A program made the translations under genes and the position numbers. A DNA stretch of 64,000 nt from positions 30,669,302 through 30,733,301 of the forward strand of contig CM053333.1 in assembly GCA_028583605.1 (NCBI GenBank). The letters run 5' to 3'. This document shows, piece by piece, positions 1 to 11,632 of the stretch; within the stretch, counting starts at the first letter, position 1; every line of letters begins with the position of its first letter. Source of the stretch: Dastarcus helophoroides (taxonomy: Eukaryota; Arthropoda; Insecta; Coleoptera; Bothrideridae). The notes below the pieces were generated by a model. That model saw nothing but the letters and a program-made list of their open reading frames with translations, searched no databases and was not told the DNA's origin.

Positions 1-475
1 AGTTCCAATTTCGAAATTGGAGGCGACATTTCGAGAAAAAAGTCGTATTTTCGAGATAAAGAGTGGACATTTCGACATTATAGTCAAATTTTTGACTTTA
101 ATTTCGAAATTTCTAGAAAAAAGTCGAAATTCCAATTAAACTCGAAATTAAAAAAATGATTCTCTTTAAATTGATGTCCCTTTCTACACTTTCCTAATTT
201 TGACTTGTTAAACTCGCAATTAAATATTCAAAAAACATCAGAAAAACATCGATGTATCGATACCGAATACCGATGTTTAAGACATTGATGTTCCATTGAA
301 AAAAATATCGATGTTCAAACATCGATGCTTTTTTGAACGATGTTGCATCCCTAGCTGTCATTTCTTTTCATATTTTTATGACAATCAATGGTGTTTGAAA
401 TAATTTTGTATAGATTTGCTTCTAATAAATAAAAGGGTAGTTTTTGTTGAGCCCTAAGCCATTGATTAAGGCAGG
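1..475. repeat. AT-rich degenerate repeat, no gene
   Basis: The stretch is dominated by short degenerate units built on TTTCGAAATTT and TTTTTCTCGAAA, which also fill several other regions of the window. No reading frame resembles a known protein. A cluster of ATCGATGTT motifs lies at 235-354 and is listed separately. Confidence 0.6.
235..354. repeat. ATCGATGTT motif cluster ending in a hAT-like terminus
   Basis: The palindromic core ATCGAT recurs here in variants of ACATCGATGTT. The cluster ends with TTGCATCCCTAG at 343-354, whose reverse complement CTAGGGATGCAA resembles the ends of some hAT elements. A second cluster lies at 2695-2832. I infer that both are subterminal repeats of an old hAT-type element, but no transposase or matched target duplication is visible. 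Confidence 0.4.
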
Positions 476-524
476 CCCGTAACCAGGGGTGGGGCTAGGG
501 GGCTGCAGCCCCCCCCCCCCCCGA
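473..524. repeat. GC-rich repeat terminus with C run
   Basis: A short GC-rich island reads CCAGGGGTGGGGCTAGGG and continues into CTGCAG followed by a run of about 16 C, then GAAATTTCC. It sits abruptly in AT-rich DNA and looks like the end of a dispersed repeat. The end form (CCAGGGG) is similar in flavour to the hAT termini elsewhere in the window, but no partner end was found. Confidence 0.35.
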
Positions 525-3113
525 AATTTCCACACACATTTTCTTCATACTAGATAGAACTGAACTTTCCAGATGTGCGACCTTTTTAAAAACCATTTTT
601 AATGAATCATTTTCTTTTCGTACTGAAATCCAAGGATGTTTTTTTTTCAAATTTGGCGCCATTTCTTATTATTAGAGACCGGATTTTAAGCATAATCAAG
701 CAAGGTAAAAAGTTGAGCAAAATGTTATACTAGGCAAAAACAAGAAGCTAAAGAAGGCACCAAAAAGGTAAAATACTTTTAAAAAAAGGCATTGACAAGC
801 CAAAACTCACAGTTTACAAGAAAAAAACATTTTAAAATCTGTCGAAATAAAAAAAAATGATTTAATGTTATACTAGGATATTAGGATATTCAGAAGGGTA
901 TAACATTTTCAAATGAAGAAGTTGTTAAGATGTTGAGTTCATTCTCGAATTTTCACCCTAAATCTTAAAATTTTTACCTTAAACTCATTCAAATTTTTTC
1001 CAAAATTTTGACCTTTAAATCTGAAATTTCGTTTCTAAAAAAATTTAAACTTTTCTTGAAATTTCTTTTTTTTTATTTGAAATTTCAATCTTACGTTTTA
1101 AATTTTATTAAAATAATGTTAAATCTCGCAAGTTTTTCAAGCTTAAACTCCCCATTTTGAAAAAAAATTCAAATTTTGAGAAGAACTGGAAAAAATCGCT
1201 TGTATAAAACAAGCGATTTTTCGAGATTTAACATCAAATTTTGAGAAAAACTTGGATTTTGTGATAATAGTTTTACAGTTTTGGAATTTAAAAATTTAAA
1301 TTTTAAATTCGGTATTTAAATAAAATTTTGAATATTTTGAATAATATATATACTAAATAATCAAAATCTCTTATAAGCCATTATTGTGAGAAGACTTTTT
1401 TGAATAAGTTATTTGTATAAATTTGTTTTATAATTTTTCTAACAGGGCGATTAAACTTAAAAAAAATGTCTAAAATATCGATTCTTTTATAAATTTCGAG
1501 TTTTACACAAAACTTGAGCCTTTTTAAGTTGGAAAATTCAGGATTTTTCAATAACTTTAATCTATGAGCTTAATTCGAAATGTTTAACTTTTTCAAAAAG
1601 TTTTAACTTCATAATAAAAAATTTCGAAATTCTTTGTTATGTAGTTGATTTGTTTATATTTTGATTACGATTTCGAAAATTCGACTTTTTTCTCCAAAAT
1701 CCGACTTGCAAGTGAAACCTTCCAAAAAAATATTGAAATTTTTATCTTAGTTATCAAATTTTAACTTTAATTAGGAAATTTTTTACTTTTAATCACGACA
1801 TTTCAACTTTAAATTCATATTTTTAGAATATTTATAAAATGTTTACAACTTTTTACAACGAGTTTAAAAATGTCAAGATTAAAGTTGAAATTAAAAAAAA
1901 ATGAGCTTAATGACTTTAGTTTATTTTTCAAAATTTTTACATTAGCACTGGTTCAAAATTCAGACTTCTTCAAAATATTCTGACTTTCTTTCTAAACATT
2001 TAATTTAAAAAAAAATCCCCTGGCCATTTTGAGAAAACACTAAAAGTTCAGGAAGTATCAAAGTTTATTTTTTAAATTTTGTTTCAAGACAAAATGTTGA
2101 GTGTTAATTAGCTTTTGTTAATAGTTTTATCTTTTGGAAATTAGAAATTTTTTTAGGAAATTTTGACTTCAAACCTTTTTTTTCAAAAATTATATCTTCT
2201 TTTTTCTTCGGATTTAGAGAGTAATTCTAAATGTTAACTTGTTTCTAAAATTTCGAATTTAAAAAACTAAAAATTTTGAGTTGGAACTTTGGTAAGAATT
2301 AACATATCCTACTTTTTGTTCGGAAATTCAAAATTTCTAAAAAAGTTAATAGTTTCGGAAATGTTTATTAATGAATTCGGTCGTAATTAAACATTTTCTA
2401 GAACGAATTTGTTCACTCTAAATGTAGACTTTTCTAGACATTTCGAATTAAAATTCCAAATTTAAAAAACTCAAGATTAAGTTCAGAATTTCGATATCTA
2501 ACATTTTTCACAAAAATGTTGGCAGGTTTGACCATGGCTTGAAATTGGGAGTTTTTTATTTTGTTAGTTTTAATTTGGTTACATTGATCCGCGACATCTA
2601 GTGTAAATTGTGTGAAGGTGAAATAATACTAATAATAACATTATTCAGCAACATTTGTTAGACCTAATCACGCTAGATGGCCTAGCCCTAGTTTTAGATT
2701 GCATCGATATCGATGTTCCCATTTTATTCTCATAACATCGATGTGTCAATATTATCGAAAACTTAACATCGATATTAAAACATCGATGTTTTTCCACTAA
2801 ACATCGATGTCCATCGATCAATATCGATCATCACATAATTTGTAATTTCAATATATTTAATTCGTCGCATCCTTTCTAAAATAATGTAACTGTCGTTGAA
2901 GAACCTGCAACTAAATAAAGTGCAAAAATTTTAAATACAATTGTAAGTGAAATTAAAAAAAAAATGGGTCAAACAAATAAAGCGACCATTTATTAGAAAA
3001 ATAAATAAAAATTTGGGCAGTTATGGGGACTGCCGACAGAAGTGAAAACTTAAAACTATGATATAACAAATTTTAAGATAATAAAAAAATATATATCATT
3101 TCAATGTACTAAT
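525..3113. repeat. AT-rich degenerate repeat, no gene
   Basis: About 2.6 kb of AT-rich sequence is made of degenerate TTTCGAAATTT, AATTTTGA and TTTTTCTAAAATT units in both orientations. I see no supported gene. The second ATCGATGTT cluster is embedded near its right-hand end. Confidence 0.55.
2695..2832. repeat. second ATCGATGTT motif cluster
   Basis: At least five ATCGAT-containing units occur in about 140 bp, including ACATCGATGTT and CATCGATATCGATG. The same motif family is found at 235-354. The upstream text CCTAGCCCTAG may be a decayed terminus. The unit is palindromic, so orientation is not informative. Confidence 0.4.
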
Positions 3114-3114
3114 T

Positions 3115-3242
3115 TTTCGGATTAGCCGTGTGTCGGATTAACAGAATGTCGGACTATGCGGAGGCCGGATTAGCCGTATGTCGACTTAGCCGGATGTCGG
3201 AATACCCGGGTGTCGGAATATCTGAGTGTCGGAAAGGTTCTA
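3115..3242. repeat. 16-bp minisatellite
   Basis: Units of exactly 16 bp of the form TGTCGGATTAGCCGTA start at 3131, 3147, 3163, 3179, 3195, 3211 and 3227, with a partial unit before 3131. The register is perfect, while the sequence of each unit has diverged (GGATTAACAGAA, GGACTATGCGGA, GGAATACCCGGG). It is higher in GC than its surroundings. Confidence 0.8.
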
Positions 3243-3289
3243 AGCAATGTCATTAAATGTCCGGATTGATAATCGAAAATCTAGAAATG

Positions 3290-3435
3290 TCAAGATTTTT
3301 TTGGAAATTTTAACTCTTTTTCGGTTTTCGGTTGTTGTTCCGGCAAAAAAATTATATCGGTTCAGTTCCGGTGTTCGTTCCGATAAAAATAACGGTTTTT
3401 TCCTGTTTTCGGTTCAGTCCCGCGTGACTCATTTT
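3290..3435. repeat. TTCGGTT/GTTCCGG-rich degenerate repeat
   Basis: Repeated short words TTTTCGGTT, GTTCCGG and GTTCCGATAAAA occur over about 140 bp. An open frame of 71 codons crosses the region but is a by-product of the repeat and matches nothing I know. Confidence 0.4.
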
Positions 3436-4420
3436 TTGATTTTTAAAAGTCTTTCGAATTAAAAATTAAATTTTGAATATAATTTAGAAAATGTGATGTC
3501 TTTTTTTTCTTTAATATTACAACACGTAACTACTCTGACCTTGCCTAAAATTGAAGAAAAATATTTTATATTTTTAAAGTTTAAAAATTTCAGATTCAAA
3601 CTCTGAATTTTGGGTTCAATTTGAGTTCAAATTTCAAGAAAAACCTTAACTTTATAAAAAACTAAATCGGAATTTCGGGTTTAGATATTTCAAATTTAAA
3701 CTCGGAATTTTCATAAAGATTTTAAATTATATACCATATAGTTGAAAACTTCTAGAATATACGAATTTTGGCAATTATATTCGAAAATTTGAGAGACTTT
3801 TCTCTTTTCTTTCATAATTTTGGTTCTCTATTTAAGTTTTGACTTTGACTCGCTTTTTCTAATAAAATTGATTTTTACTGTTTCGACTGTTTTCTAGAAC
3901 TCTAGATTAAAAAGATCAAATTAAAAAAACAAATAACAATCAACAAGACCAAAAGTTATAAAATAAAAAGTTTTGAATTGAAATTTTCCGAGCCAGTCAC
4001 AATGTTAAAAAAAAACTTCAAATTTATTTTTAAAAAAAGTTTTCAAAATTTCTACCCTAATTTAAAAGTCTTGACTTTAAACTCAAATATTCGATATTTT
4101 TCTGGAAATGTTGCTGAAAACTTCAAAATTTCTAGAAAAAGTAAAATATTTCAGAAAGTTTCGATATTTTAAATTTTTTCTTTTGAAGTTTTAAATTTAA
4201 ACTTGTATTATCACTATTTTTTTCTAAAATTTCGACTTTAAACAAAATTTAATCTTTCTCTAGCAACTCTTAACCCTTTTTATCGACATGTTGACTTTTA
4301 TTCTTTAATTACAAACATTTTTCTCGAAATTATGAGTTGAGACTTGGAATATAAGAAATTGGCAAATACATATATGAAAGTTATTAACTATTTTTCTGTA
4401 TAATCTCCTGATTTTCTTAT
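3436..4420. repeat. AT-rich degenerate repeat, no gene
   Basis: AT-rich sequence of the TTTCGAAATTT type continues here. No supported gene, RNA or mobile element end is seen. Confidence 0.5.
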
Positions 4421-4562
4421 TCATTTTTCCCAACGGATTGTGAGTTTTTTAATGCCATCATCATAAAAAAAGGCAGCATCATCATGGAATCGTTCACCTC
4501 CTAGAGCTTTTTTCAGTGGTCCAAACATATTCTAATCGCATGGTGATAATTCGGGACCATAA
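4421..4562 (-). pseudogene. mariner transposase C-terminal remnant
   Basis: The minus strand reads YGPELSPCD, one stop, NMFGPLKKALGGERF and ends in IRWEK followed by a stop. This matches the C-terminal part of mariner transposases around the third catalytic aspartate (PDLAPCD-type motif, then FGPLK.ALGG). Only about 45 codons survive, with one internal stop and a small deletion. The DNA just downstream (4563-4660) may carry more of the copy but is too degraded to align. It is a dead fragment with no visible inverted ends. Confidence 0.7.
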
Positions 4563-4699
4563 TGTTGCCCAATGCAATTCTGTCGGTTTCTTCATAATGT
4601 TTAATCACATGCCACAGGAATATTAAATTCATCCCCTACAGCATCAATAGTTTTAAGGGGGACACGAACGGAGTCTCCACGTAGAGAATATTTAAATAT

Positions 4700-5094
4700 A
4701 CACTCGGCGTCCCCTGGGCAACGGTCTTTGACCGGCAGATCCTTTCACTCCATAAGCATCATCATCATCATCATCTTTACATTCTACGCTGTGAAAAATG
4801 CATACACAAAGGACTTTTTCAGGTCCAAAGACGACTATTATCTCTGTAAACATTGAAGGTATATCTGCTTGCAAGGAAGAACTGCTGCAGAACCTATGCA
4901 AACAAACTGCGATGTCTTATGCATACAGGAGACCCACAGAGATAGCTATCAAAAGAGACCTTCAAGGCATGTGGCTTATTGCTGAGACCTCATCGACAAC
5001 ATGGAAGCGCAGTATTCATAAAGCCCAGTATCCAGGTCCAGTCTACTCATGTAACTGGGGCTAACGTTTACCTAATTTTTGAACAGACCATATA
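4700..5094 (+). pseudogene. LINE-H 5' end: AP-endonuclease N-terminus, frameshifted
   Basis: Read over three frames, this segment shows the start of an endonuclease/exonuclease/phosphatase domain of a non-LTR retrotransposon: TIISVNIEGISACKEELL, then CDVLCIQETHRD (the QETH catalytic motif), then a diverged GSAVFIKP-like strand and VQSTHVTG. At least two frameshifts separate the parts. The GC-richer DNA before it (about 4700-4795, with a short CAT run) looks like the element's 5' leader. The copy stops where hAT-1 begins, and I could not find a clear continuation after 7945. RTE- or jockey-type origin is possible. Confidence 0.65.
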
Positions 5095-6248
5095 CGTATG
5101 GCCTGGGGTGGATCCAGGGGGGGATCCTGGGGGTCCGGACATCCCCCGAACTATCCAACTTGTTGAGAAAATTTTATATCGTTTCAGAAATCTATGAAGA
5201 TTCTTTATTGATATAAAGGCATAACGAAAAATTATGTTTTTGACACTGAGGTGTGTTTTATTAGACGGCATCATATACAATAAGAAATGGAAGCTTGTTT
5301 TCTTCAAATTACTCTTTATCGCTCACTCGTTTCTGCAACAGATTTGAACCTACCGCCACTTTCACTCCATGATAGTGACGAATACACTCGAATCTGTCCA
5401 TGCTCGATGCTAGCAATGTACATACCACAACTTCATACCAATTTGTCTCTCGTAAATCACATCTGATGATTGAAGTTTGTGCAGTTTGTGGGGAAACGAT
5501 CGAGTTAACTCCATCGTTTCCCCCGTGTGTAAAAAAATGCGTTGGCTGCGTTCTTAAACATTATTTAGAGAACTGGTTTTAAAGATTGGAGGAAAGCTTT
5601 GGATAAATTTAAAGATCATCAGGCCAAGGAATACCATTTAAATTCTTTTCAAGATGCGCAAAACTTTAAATTGATCTACGAAAACAATAAAAATGACGTC
5701 ATAACTGAAATCGACCAGAGTCGTAAGGGGTTGCAAATAGAAAATCGTCAGAAGCTGGTTCCAATCATTCGTGCTGTCTTATTTTGCTGCAGACAGGGAA
5801 TTGCCCTCCGAGGTCATCGAAATGATGGCCCGTTACCCATGGAAATGCCAGAAAATAACGATGGAAATTTCAGAGCTCTTCTTCGTTTTGCCATAGAAAG
5901 TGGTGATGTCGTTCTGCAAAAACATCTGAATACCTCTGGTGCTAATGCAACATATTTGAGTTATAAAATTCAAAACGAAGAAACGGAGGAGAAATTATTA
6001 CGAAAGACATTGTAAAACGCGTTAATAAGATGAAGTGCTTTACAGCGATTGTGGATGAAACAACAGATATAAGTGAAATAGAACAATTCTCAATTGGAAT
6101 CCGATATGTTTAGAATACAACAGGAAAACACATCATTCGAGAAGATGTTTCGTCCCTGTAACAGACGTTACAGGCGCGGGCCTTGCAAATACGCTACTAA
6201 CGACGTTGAAAAATCTCGGAGTGGAAATTTATTTCATGAGAGGGCAAG

Positions 6249-6386
6249 GTAAATTAACACCTAATATTATTTATTAACTAAAATGAACATAATTTACTGA
6301 AATAAAATAAAATTAACTTAATTAACAGATATCATAATATGAATCAATAGAGTGTAAAAAATAGCATACTGTTGTCTACTTTAAAG
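6249..6386 (+). other. intron in hAT-1 transposase
   Basis: The exon end GGGCAAG|GTAAAT and the acceptor TTTAAAG|GATATG join to give the conserved GQGYDGA motif in frame. The intron is 138 bp, AT-rich and phase 1. Confidence 0.8.
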
Positions 6387-7331
6387 GATATGATGGAGCT
6401 CGAACGATGGCTGGAAAATTTAAGGGGTGTGCTGCTACGGTGAAGAAAACATGTGAGGACGCGCTTTACATTCATTGCGCAAATCACAATCTAAATCTAA
6501 GCATCACACACGCTTGTGACATTTCAACGATTCAGAACTGTATAGGAAGAGTCAAGACATTTGTTAATTGCTTCCGTCAATCTAATAAAGCTGGAAACAT
6601 GTTAAAAAAACATATCCTAGCCTCAAACTCAGGTGCTAAGCAGACCCGTCTTTTAAAATTCTGTGAAACGCGTTTGATCGAACACCTGGCTTCTCTCAGT
6701 TTGTTCAACGATGTTTTGAAATTTATATGTTTGGCGCTAGAAGAAATGGAAGAGCTCGGAATGAAATCTGATGGTGTACAGCCAAGTGACTTACTCGCCT
6801 CTATTCGAAGGCCTCAATTCATCATTGCTTTGACAGTGCTGGTCCCAATCTTCAGCTTGACGAAAAATTTGAGCTTGCAATTACAAAAGGAAGACATTGA
6901 CTTGAGTCAATGCGTTAGTTACGCAAACGATGTTTATGAAGAAATAAAGAACATCCGTGCCAGAGCTGACGAAGAATTTGGGGAAATTTTTAAATCAGCA
7001 ACCTACATTGCAGAATCGATTGGTACAGAGCTAACTGTTCCTAGACGAGTTGGGCGTCAGAATAATAGGGATAACTATGGTGGACATGCTGAAGAGTATT
7101 ATCGACGTTCAACTTTTATCCCATTTTTGGACAGGTATTTAGAAGAGCTTGAGTCTAGATTTTTGGAGCACCGACAACTGCTGTCAAGGATACAAAATAT
7201 AATCCCATCACGATGTGTGGAACTTGGTGAGGAAGAATTGAAAAAACTATCCTTGTTTTCGAAAAAGAATGGCCGAACGAAGTTACTGAGACTACACAAG
7301 AGTTAGAATCTGATATGAAGATGTGGAAAAG

Positions 7332-7403
7332 GTAATTTGATTCTTATTAAATTGAAAAATGAAGTTACATAAAAATTAATCAATTATTCCTTCTTCACAT
7401 TAG
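7332..7403 (+). other. second intron in hAT-1 transposase
   Basis: The exon end ATGTGGAAAAG|GTAATT and the acceptor TTCACATTAG|GTTCGG join in frame as MWKRFGINIS. The intron is 72 bp. The following exon meets a stop codon near 7482, so the gene is dead regardless of splicing. Confidence 0.65.
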
Positions 7404-7945
7404 GTTCGGTATAAACATTTCTGCGAAGGAAAAACCGAAAACCTTTATAGAAGCTCTGGACGTTTGTGACATACGATTCTAAAAACACATTAACAGATTC
7501 CTTCAAATCAGTGCAACACTGCCTGTTACAGCAGCTGCTAGCGAACGGTCGTTCTCTACTTTACGAAGACTCAAGACTTACCTACGCAACAGGACTGGAG
7601 AAGACCGACTGAATGGATTGGCGCTACTAAATATTCATAGGGACATTGAAGTCACTATTTGTCAAATCGTAGATATTATGGCAAAAAAAAGAAAAATGGA
7701 TATCTTTCTGTAAAACTCTAATTGATGGATGAACACAATACATTTTTTTATTTTTAAATCTTCATTTCAAAACAAATTTTTTAAGTAATATTCATTGAAT
7801 GAGGTTATCTGTAATTCGGCACATATATGCAAAAAGTAATACCGTGTAATATACGATTAATGTATTATGTATTGTAAAATGTTTATTTCAAAATCGAAAT
7901 TCAGACCCCCCGAAAATTGTTTCTGGATCCGCCCCTGCGTATGGC

Positions 7946-9085
7946 TCAGTATTTCCTACTAGTGATTTTAATCTACATATTAAATTAAAAGTGTGAACGT
8001 TAAAGATATGTTTTTTTAAAGTTATTAGTACTTGGTTGCGATTTACATCTATAATCACAGTGTTATGGTTAGTTACTTATTTAGTGTTTCTGCAACAGGA
8101 AATTGCAAATAATTAAGATTAATTAATTTGATTATTTATTTACATCAAGTTTTTTTCTAACTGCGCCTAATAAGACATTGAAGAGTTGTCAATGTAAAAA
8201 AGAGTTGTGCTGAAATAAATTATTCCAATAAACGAATAAACATGACTTTTTTAATTTTCTTACGTCAATTCACACCAAAAATATTTCCATAAACATTTGT
8301 ATCCAACTTTAAGTTTGTTATTGCAGAAAACCTGGTTAAACGTTCATGAAATACCTGAATAAATAAACGAAAAATGTTTTAATGTAATCTATTGTTACGC
8401 TCTTTATGCATATTAATCTGAATTAATACTATTTCCGTTCCATTTAATATTGAATGGAATTTGTATTTTGATATATTCGCATTGATTACATATATTCACA
8501 ATGTCATACCTCTAGTAAAATTCGATATTTGAAAAACGTCCTAATATGTAGGTAGAAAAATTTGTTTCAATATCCCCATATAAACAAGTATAAAACTCAT
8601 CCAGTTAACATCAGTCCAATAGAAACTATTTTGTCAAAGCGCTTTAGGTGACAGTTTTTAGTATAATAAACGTTTAAACTAGTCAATGTTAACCTGAGGA
8701 AGTATAAAATTAATTTAAATTTATTAAATATTCTTTGGGGTAATTTGCCTATAAAATTAACATAAAAATCCATGTAGTCATTTGGGAAACCCAATTTCTG
8801 AATTTGTATGGTAACTTCCAAAATAAACTTTATTTGAGAATGATATTCAAGGCACCGATATAATCAATCCTAATCAATACTAAATGAGAATAGATACAAA
8901 AAATCAGAAATTATTTAATTTTTCATAGAACCAAATCCACAAAATTTGATCTAATTAACTATTAATAGATCAAATTTTTAATATATGTAATTCTAATTTT
9001 TGAAATCTAAAACTATTTAATCATGTCTTGAATAAACGAAATAGAACATTTTGTAATTATTTACTCAATGAAAAGTAAGAGACAT
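7946..9085. other. AT-rich intergenic DNA, nothing recognised
   Basis: This stretch of about 1.1 kb has no reading frame or repeat that I recognise. A 74-codon minus-strand frame at 8597-8821 has no familiar domain and is probably chance. Confidence 0.5.
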
Positions 9086-9123
9086 TTTTTTAAAATTTAA
9101 TCCTCTCTCAAAGGGTAACCCCA

Positions 9124-10003
9124 TTATGCTTTCAAAGCACTGCGAGTAGGATCCGGAAACAAGGATAGATGGCGATGAACCGCCTTTTTAAACAAGGATA
9201 GGTTGTAATTCTTGGGGAAAATTCCTTTCGGTAACAAGTTCCATAACTTGGAAGTACTATAGAAAAAAGAGTCTCCGCAGACAGAAGTCCTCACTGTGTC
9301 AAGCTGGACCGCACAGAAATTTGCTGTCTCCGGCTGTCTAGTACGCCTCAAGAATCTTATCCTTGGGGGGATCGACCCTATTAGTTCCTGCGAGCATCTT
9401 CCATGATAGTACTTATAGAAAAGAGACAAGTCACCAACCATACGCCTGTGCTCTAGTGTTTCGAGAGAATCGGTTAGATTCTCGTCATCAATTAGGCGAA
9501 TCGCTCTTCTTTGAATTGAATCCAAGAGAGCTAAAGTGTGTTTTGGGGCTGAACTCCAAACATGAGAACAGTATTGGCTAGTGTTGCCCTAACTTGAGCT
9601 TTGTATAGTGTTAATAGCTGATGAGATGTGAAGTACTTTTTAGCTCTAAAAAGTAAGCCTAGCTTATGAGAGGAGGATTTGGCAATGGCGCGCACATGAT
9701 CGTCCCAAGAGAAGTTAGTGCTCGCATTCACTCCTAGGATAGATAGATTAGATCCCATCGGAAGGATTTTACCGTCTATTAATATATTTGTTGCATTATT
9801 CCTTGATGTTTTCTTAGAGAAAACCGCGGCCTGAATTTTTGAAGCGTTGAAGTCGACCAAATTGTTCTTACCCCATTCCAGAATAATCTGGAGATCCCGA
9901 TTAGTGGTCTGTATCTGCTGTTGCCTTAGTCGATCTGAAGCAGCGATAGATAATGGTTTGTCGGAGAAAAAAGATTACACAAGGTTACTATCATCTGCGT
10001 AGC
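9124..10003 (-). pseudogene. LINE-A1 ORF2, C-terminal part
   Basis: This is the part of the reverse transcriptase protein downstream of the YADD box: the thumb region (VDFNASKIQAAVFSKKT, LGVNASTNFSWDDH, LYKAQVRATLANTVLMFGV), then the C-terminal domain (QRRAIRLIDDENLTDSLE, GDLSLFYKYYHGRCSQEL, KLWNLLPKGIFPKNYNLS) ending SALKA. A frameshift near 9528 divides it into two frames. It is cut at 10003 by LINE-B. The same tail is seen in three other copies in this window. Confidence 0.85.
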
Positions 10004-10015
10004 TGTATATAGGAT
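10004..10015. repeat. target-site duplication of LINE-B (left)
   Basis: TGTATATAGGAT here is repeated exactly at 11633-11644. The intact LINE-A3 copy carries this sequence once (about 60642-60653), which confirms that it was duplicated by the insertion. Confidence 0.9.
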
Positions 10016-10018
10016 AAA

Positions 10019-11131
10019 ATGGGAGTCAAAGAAAAAAGGAAGCTATTAAGCGTACAAAGAATAATGGCACTTAAAGCAGGGAAAGCTTATCGAACAGTGT
10101 CAACTGAAGCGGCATTGGTATTAGCAGGGCTGGTACCAATAGATATTAAATTAGAAGAAATAAGAAACAGAAAAAGAATATTTGAATGGACAGGGGAAAA
10201 AATTCGTGAAGAAACGGGACTGGAGATTAACGCAGAACAGATAGAGAAAAAGGTCAAGAAGAGAAGGAAACATCCGGTAAAGGAAGTAGACCAAAAGAAG
10301 TAAGAAATGGCAACGGAATACGAAATTTATACAGACGGATCCAAACAGGAAACAGGCACAGGAGCAGCTTACGTTATTTATAGGAAAGGAAAGGAAATAG
10401 GTAAGGGGCAATACAGGCTCGGAGGCAATTGCTCGGTGTTTCAGGCGGAGGTATTAGCTATTAAGAAAGCACTAGAACGAGCTCGTACGCTGGAAAGTTG
10501 CATTATAAGGAGTGATTGTAAGGCGGCAATAGCTGCCATACAAAATAAACCAAATTCGGAACTTGTTAAGGAAGCGCAAAACCTGCTTCAAGAACAAAGG
10601 AAAACGCGATTGGAATGGGTTAAGGGACACCGGGGAGTCACTGGCAACGAAAGGGCGGACGAGCTCGCGAAAGGCGCATGCAGTTTAGGCAATAATGATA
10701 ATAATAACATGGTGGTGGTATATGAATACGATAAGGTGCCCTTTGGGCTTATTAGGAACAGACTGTCGCGTTGTTCTTTTTTCAGGTGGCAACAACGATG
10801 GGATTCTGCCACAACAGGGAGAGGGACTCATCGCTACCTGAGAAGAGTGGAAGGCTACAGGCGTCTAAGAGGAAGGCAGCTTACGCAGCAATGCGTACAG
10901 CTGCTTACAGGCCACGGAAGGTTTCAGGAATACCTCCACAGGATGGGGAAAAGGAACTCACCATTATGCCAATGCGGAGAGCCCGAGGATGCTGATCGTG
11001 TAATGTTCGTATGCAGGAATCGGGAGGAATGGAGGAACAGAACAGAGCAGCTAGAAAGGGAGTTTCCTGGCCAAGAAGTATCGAGGAGATTGATGAAGCG
11101 GCTCGGAACCCAAATTTCTTTGAAGTTCTGA
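10019..11131 (+). pseudogene. LINE-B ORF2 C-terminus with RNase H, one in-frame stop
   Basis: A single frame carries the thumb/connection segment (SVQRIMALKAGKAYRTVST, EAALVLAGLVPIDIKL), an in-frame TAA at 10301-10303, then RNase H. All four acidic RNase H residues are visible: D in YTDGSKQETGTG, E in FQAEVLAI, D in IRSDCKAA and D in NERADELAK. A C-terminal zinc-binding segment reads CQCGEPEDADRVMFVC, where the usual histidine is replaced by arginine. Apart from the one stop the frame is open to 11131, so decay is slight. The 5' part of the gene is missing through truncation. Confidence 0.85.
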
Positions 11132-11632
11132 ACCAAGCCGCTGGAAAGCTTGATGAACTCAAGTCCTCATTTGAAGAACAGTAGATTTCGAGTAACGGGG
11201 GATCGAGTACCTGGGAAATGAATCTACGAGAAAGCGGAATAGGACACTATGGGAGGAAACCTACGCCGAACTCCAAGTTCTGACCTGGAACCGTCCGAAG
11301 TCAAGGGGATCGAGTACCTTGACATGGCACAAGCTGGGGGATTGAGCACCCAGCCTTAGACGTAACGCAAGAGGAAAGAAAAAGAGACAACGCGAGGAGG
11401 AACGTTAGATTAGAACTTTAAGTTAAATAGGTTAGATTAGGTTAAGGTGAAGGGTAGGTTAGGCAGATTAAATGTAGGTTAGAAACTAGACTAGACTAGG
11501 AATATACGGCAAACCGAAGTAGGAATAAAATGTAATTAAATAAGAATATTATGTAATAGTTAAGGTTAGAGGGGTATGCATGTGTAGGAACCCTCAAAAT
11601 GAAGTGTAAATTTACTTCAGTTAATATATACG
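11132..11632 (+). other. LINE-B 3' untranslated region
   Basis: Non-coding 3' part of LINE-B. It includes AGGTTAGATTAGGTTAAGG-like words at 11428-11490 and a near-palindrome GAAGTGTAAATTTACTTC at about 11602-11619 just before the end. The TTAGG-like words are degenerate and internal, so they are not a telomere array. Confidence 0.7.

Larger units (their letters stand above)
5560..7713 (+). pseudogene. hAT-1 transposase (ZMYM/P52rIPK-like), broken
   Basis: The protein is a hAT transposase of the type often annotated as zinc-finger MYM-type or 52 kDa repressor-like. In order it shows TGFKDWRKALDKFKDH, the LALRGH-like motif IALRGHRNDG, then GQGYDGARTMAGK and the C-terminal hAT dimerisation block SERSFSTLRRLKTYLRN. 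GQ|GYDGA is split by a phase-1 intron with GT at 6249 and AG at 6385-6386. A second intron runs about 7332-7403. It is broken by a frameshift near 5580, a stop after GIRY near 6112 and a stop near 7482. It ends at TAA 7711-7713. The N-terminal zinc finger is not clearly recovered. Confidence 0.85.
5103..7937 (+). mobile_element. hAT-1, hAT transposon with 8-bp TSD
   Basis: The element begins CTGGGGTGGATCCAG and ends with the complement of CAGGGGCGGATCCAG, so the 15-bp inverted ends differ at two positions. The identical 8-bp CGTATGGC flanks it at 5095-5102 and 7938-7945, the target duplication length of hAT elements. Inside is a broken plus-strand transposase gene with two introns. GGGGG and CCCCC runs adjoin both ends. 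It lies just after the truncated LINE-H endonuclease. Confidence 0.92.
10016..11632 (+). mobile_element. LINE-B, 5'-truncated I/R1-type LINE inside LINE-A1
   Basis: A plus-strand non-LTR element lies in the reverse transcriptase gene of LINE-A1, next to the YADD codons. It starts inside its own reverse transcriptase thumb region, so it is heavily 5'-truncated, and carries RNase H and a 3' region of about 500 bp. The 12-bp TGTATATAGGAT flanks it on both sides. RNase H in ORF2 places it in the I/R1/LOA group. The 3' region contains AGGTTAG words and a near-palindrome close to the end, with no poly-A. Confidence 0.88.

Noticed and set aside
11428..11500. TTAGG-like words (AGGTTAG, TTAGATTAGG) as a telomere repeat
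   Set aside because: They are degenerate, not in a regular five-base array, and lie within the 3' region of LINE-B between its RNase H gene and its TSD.
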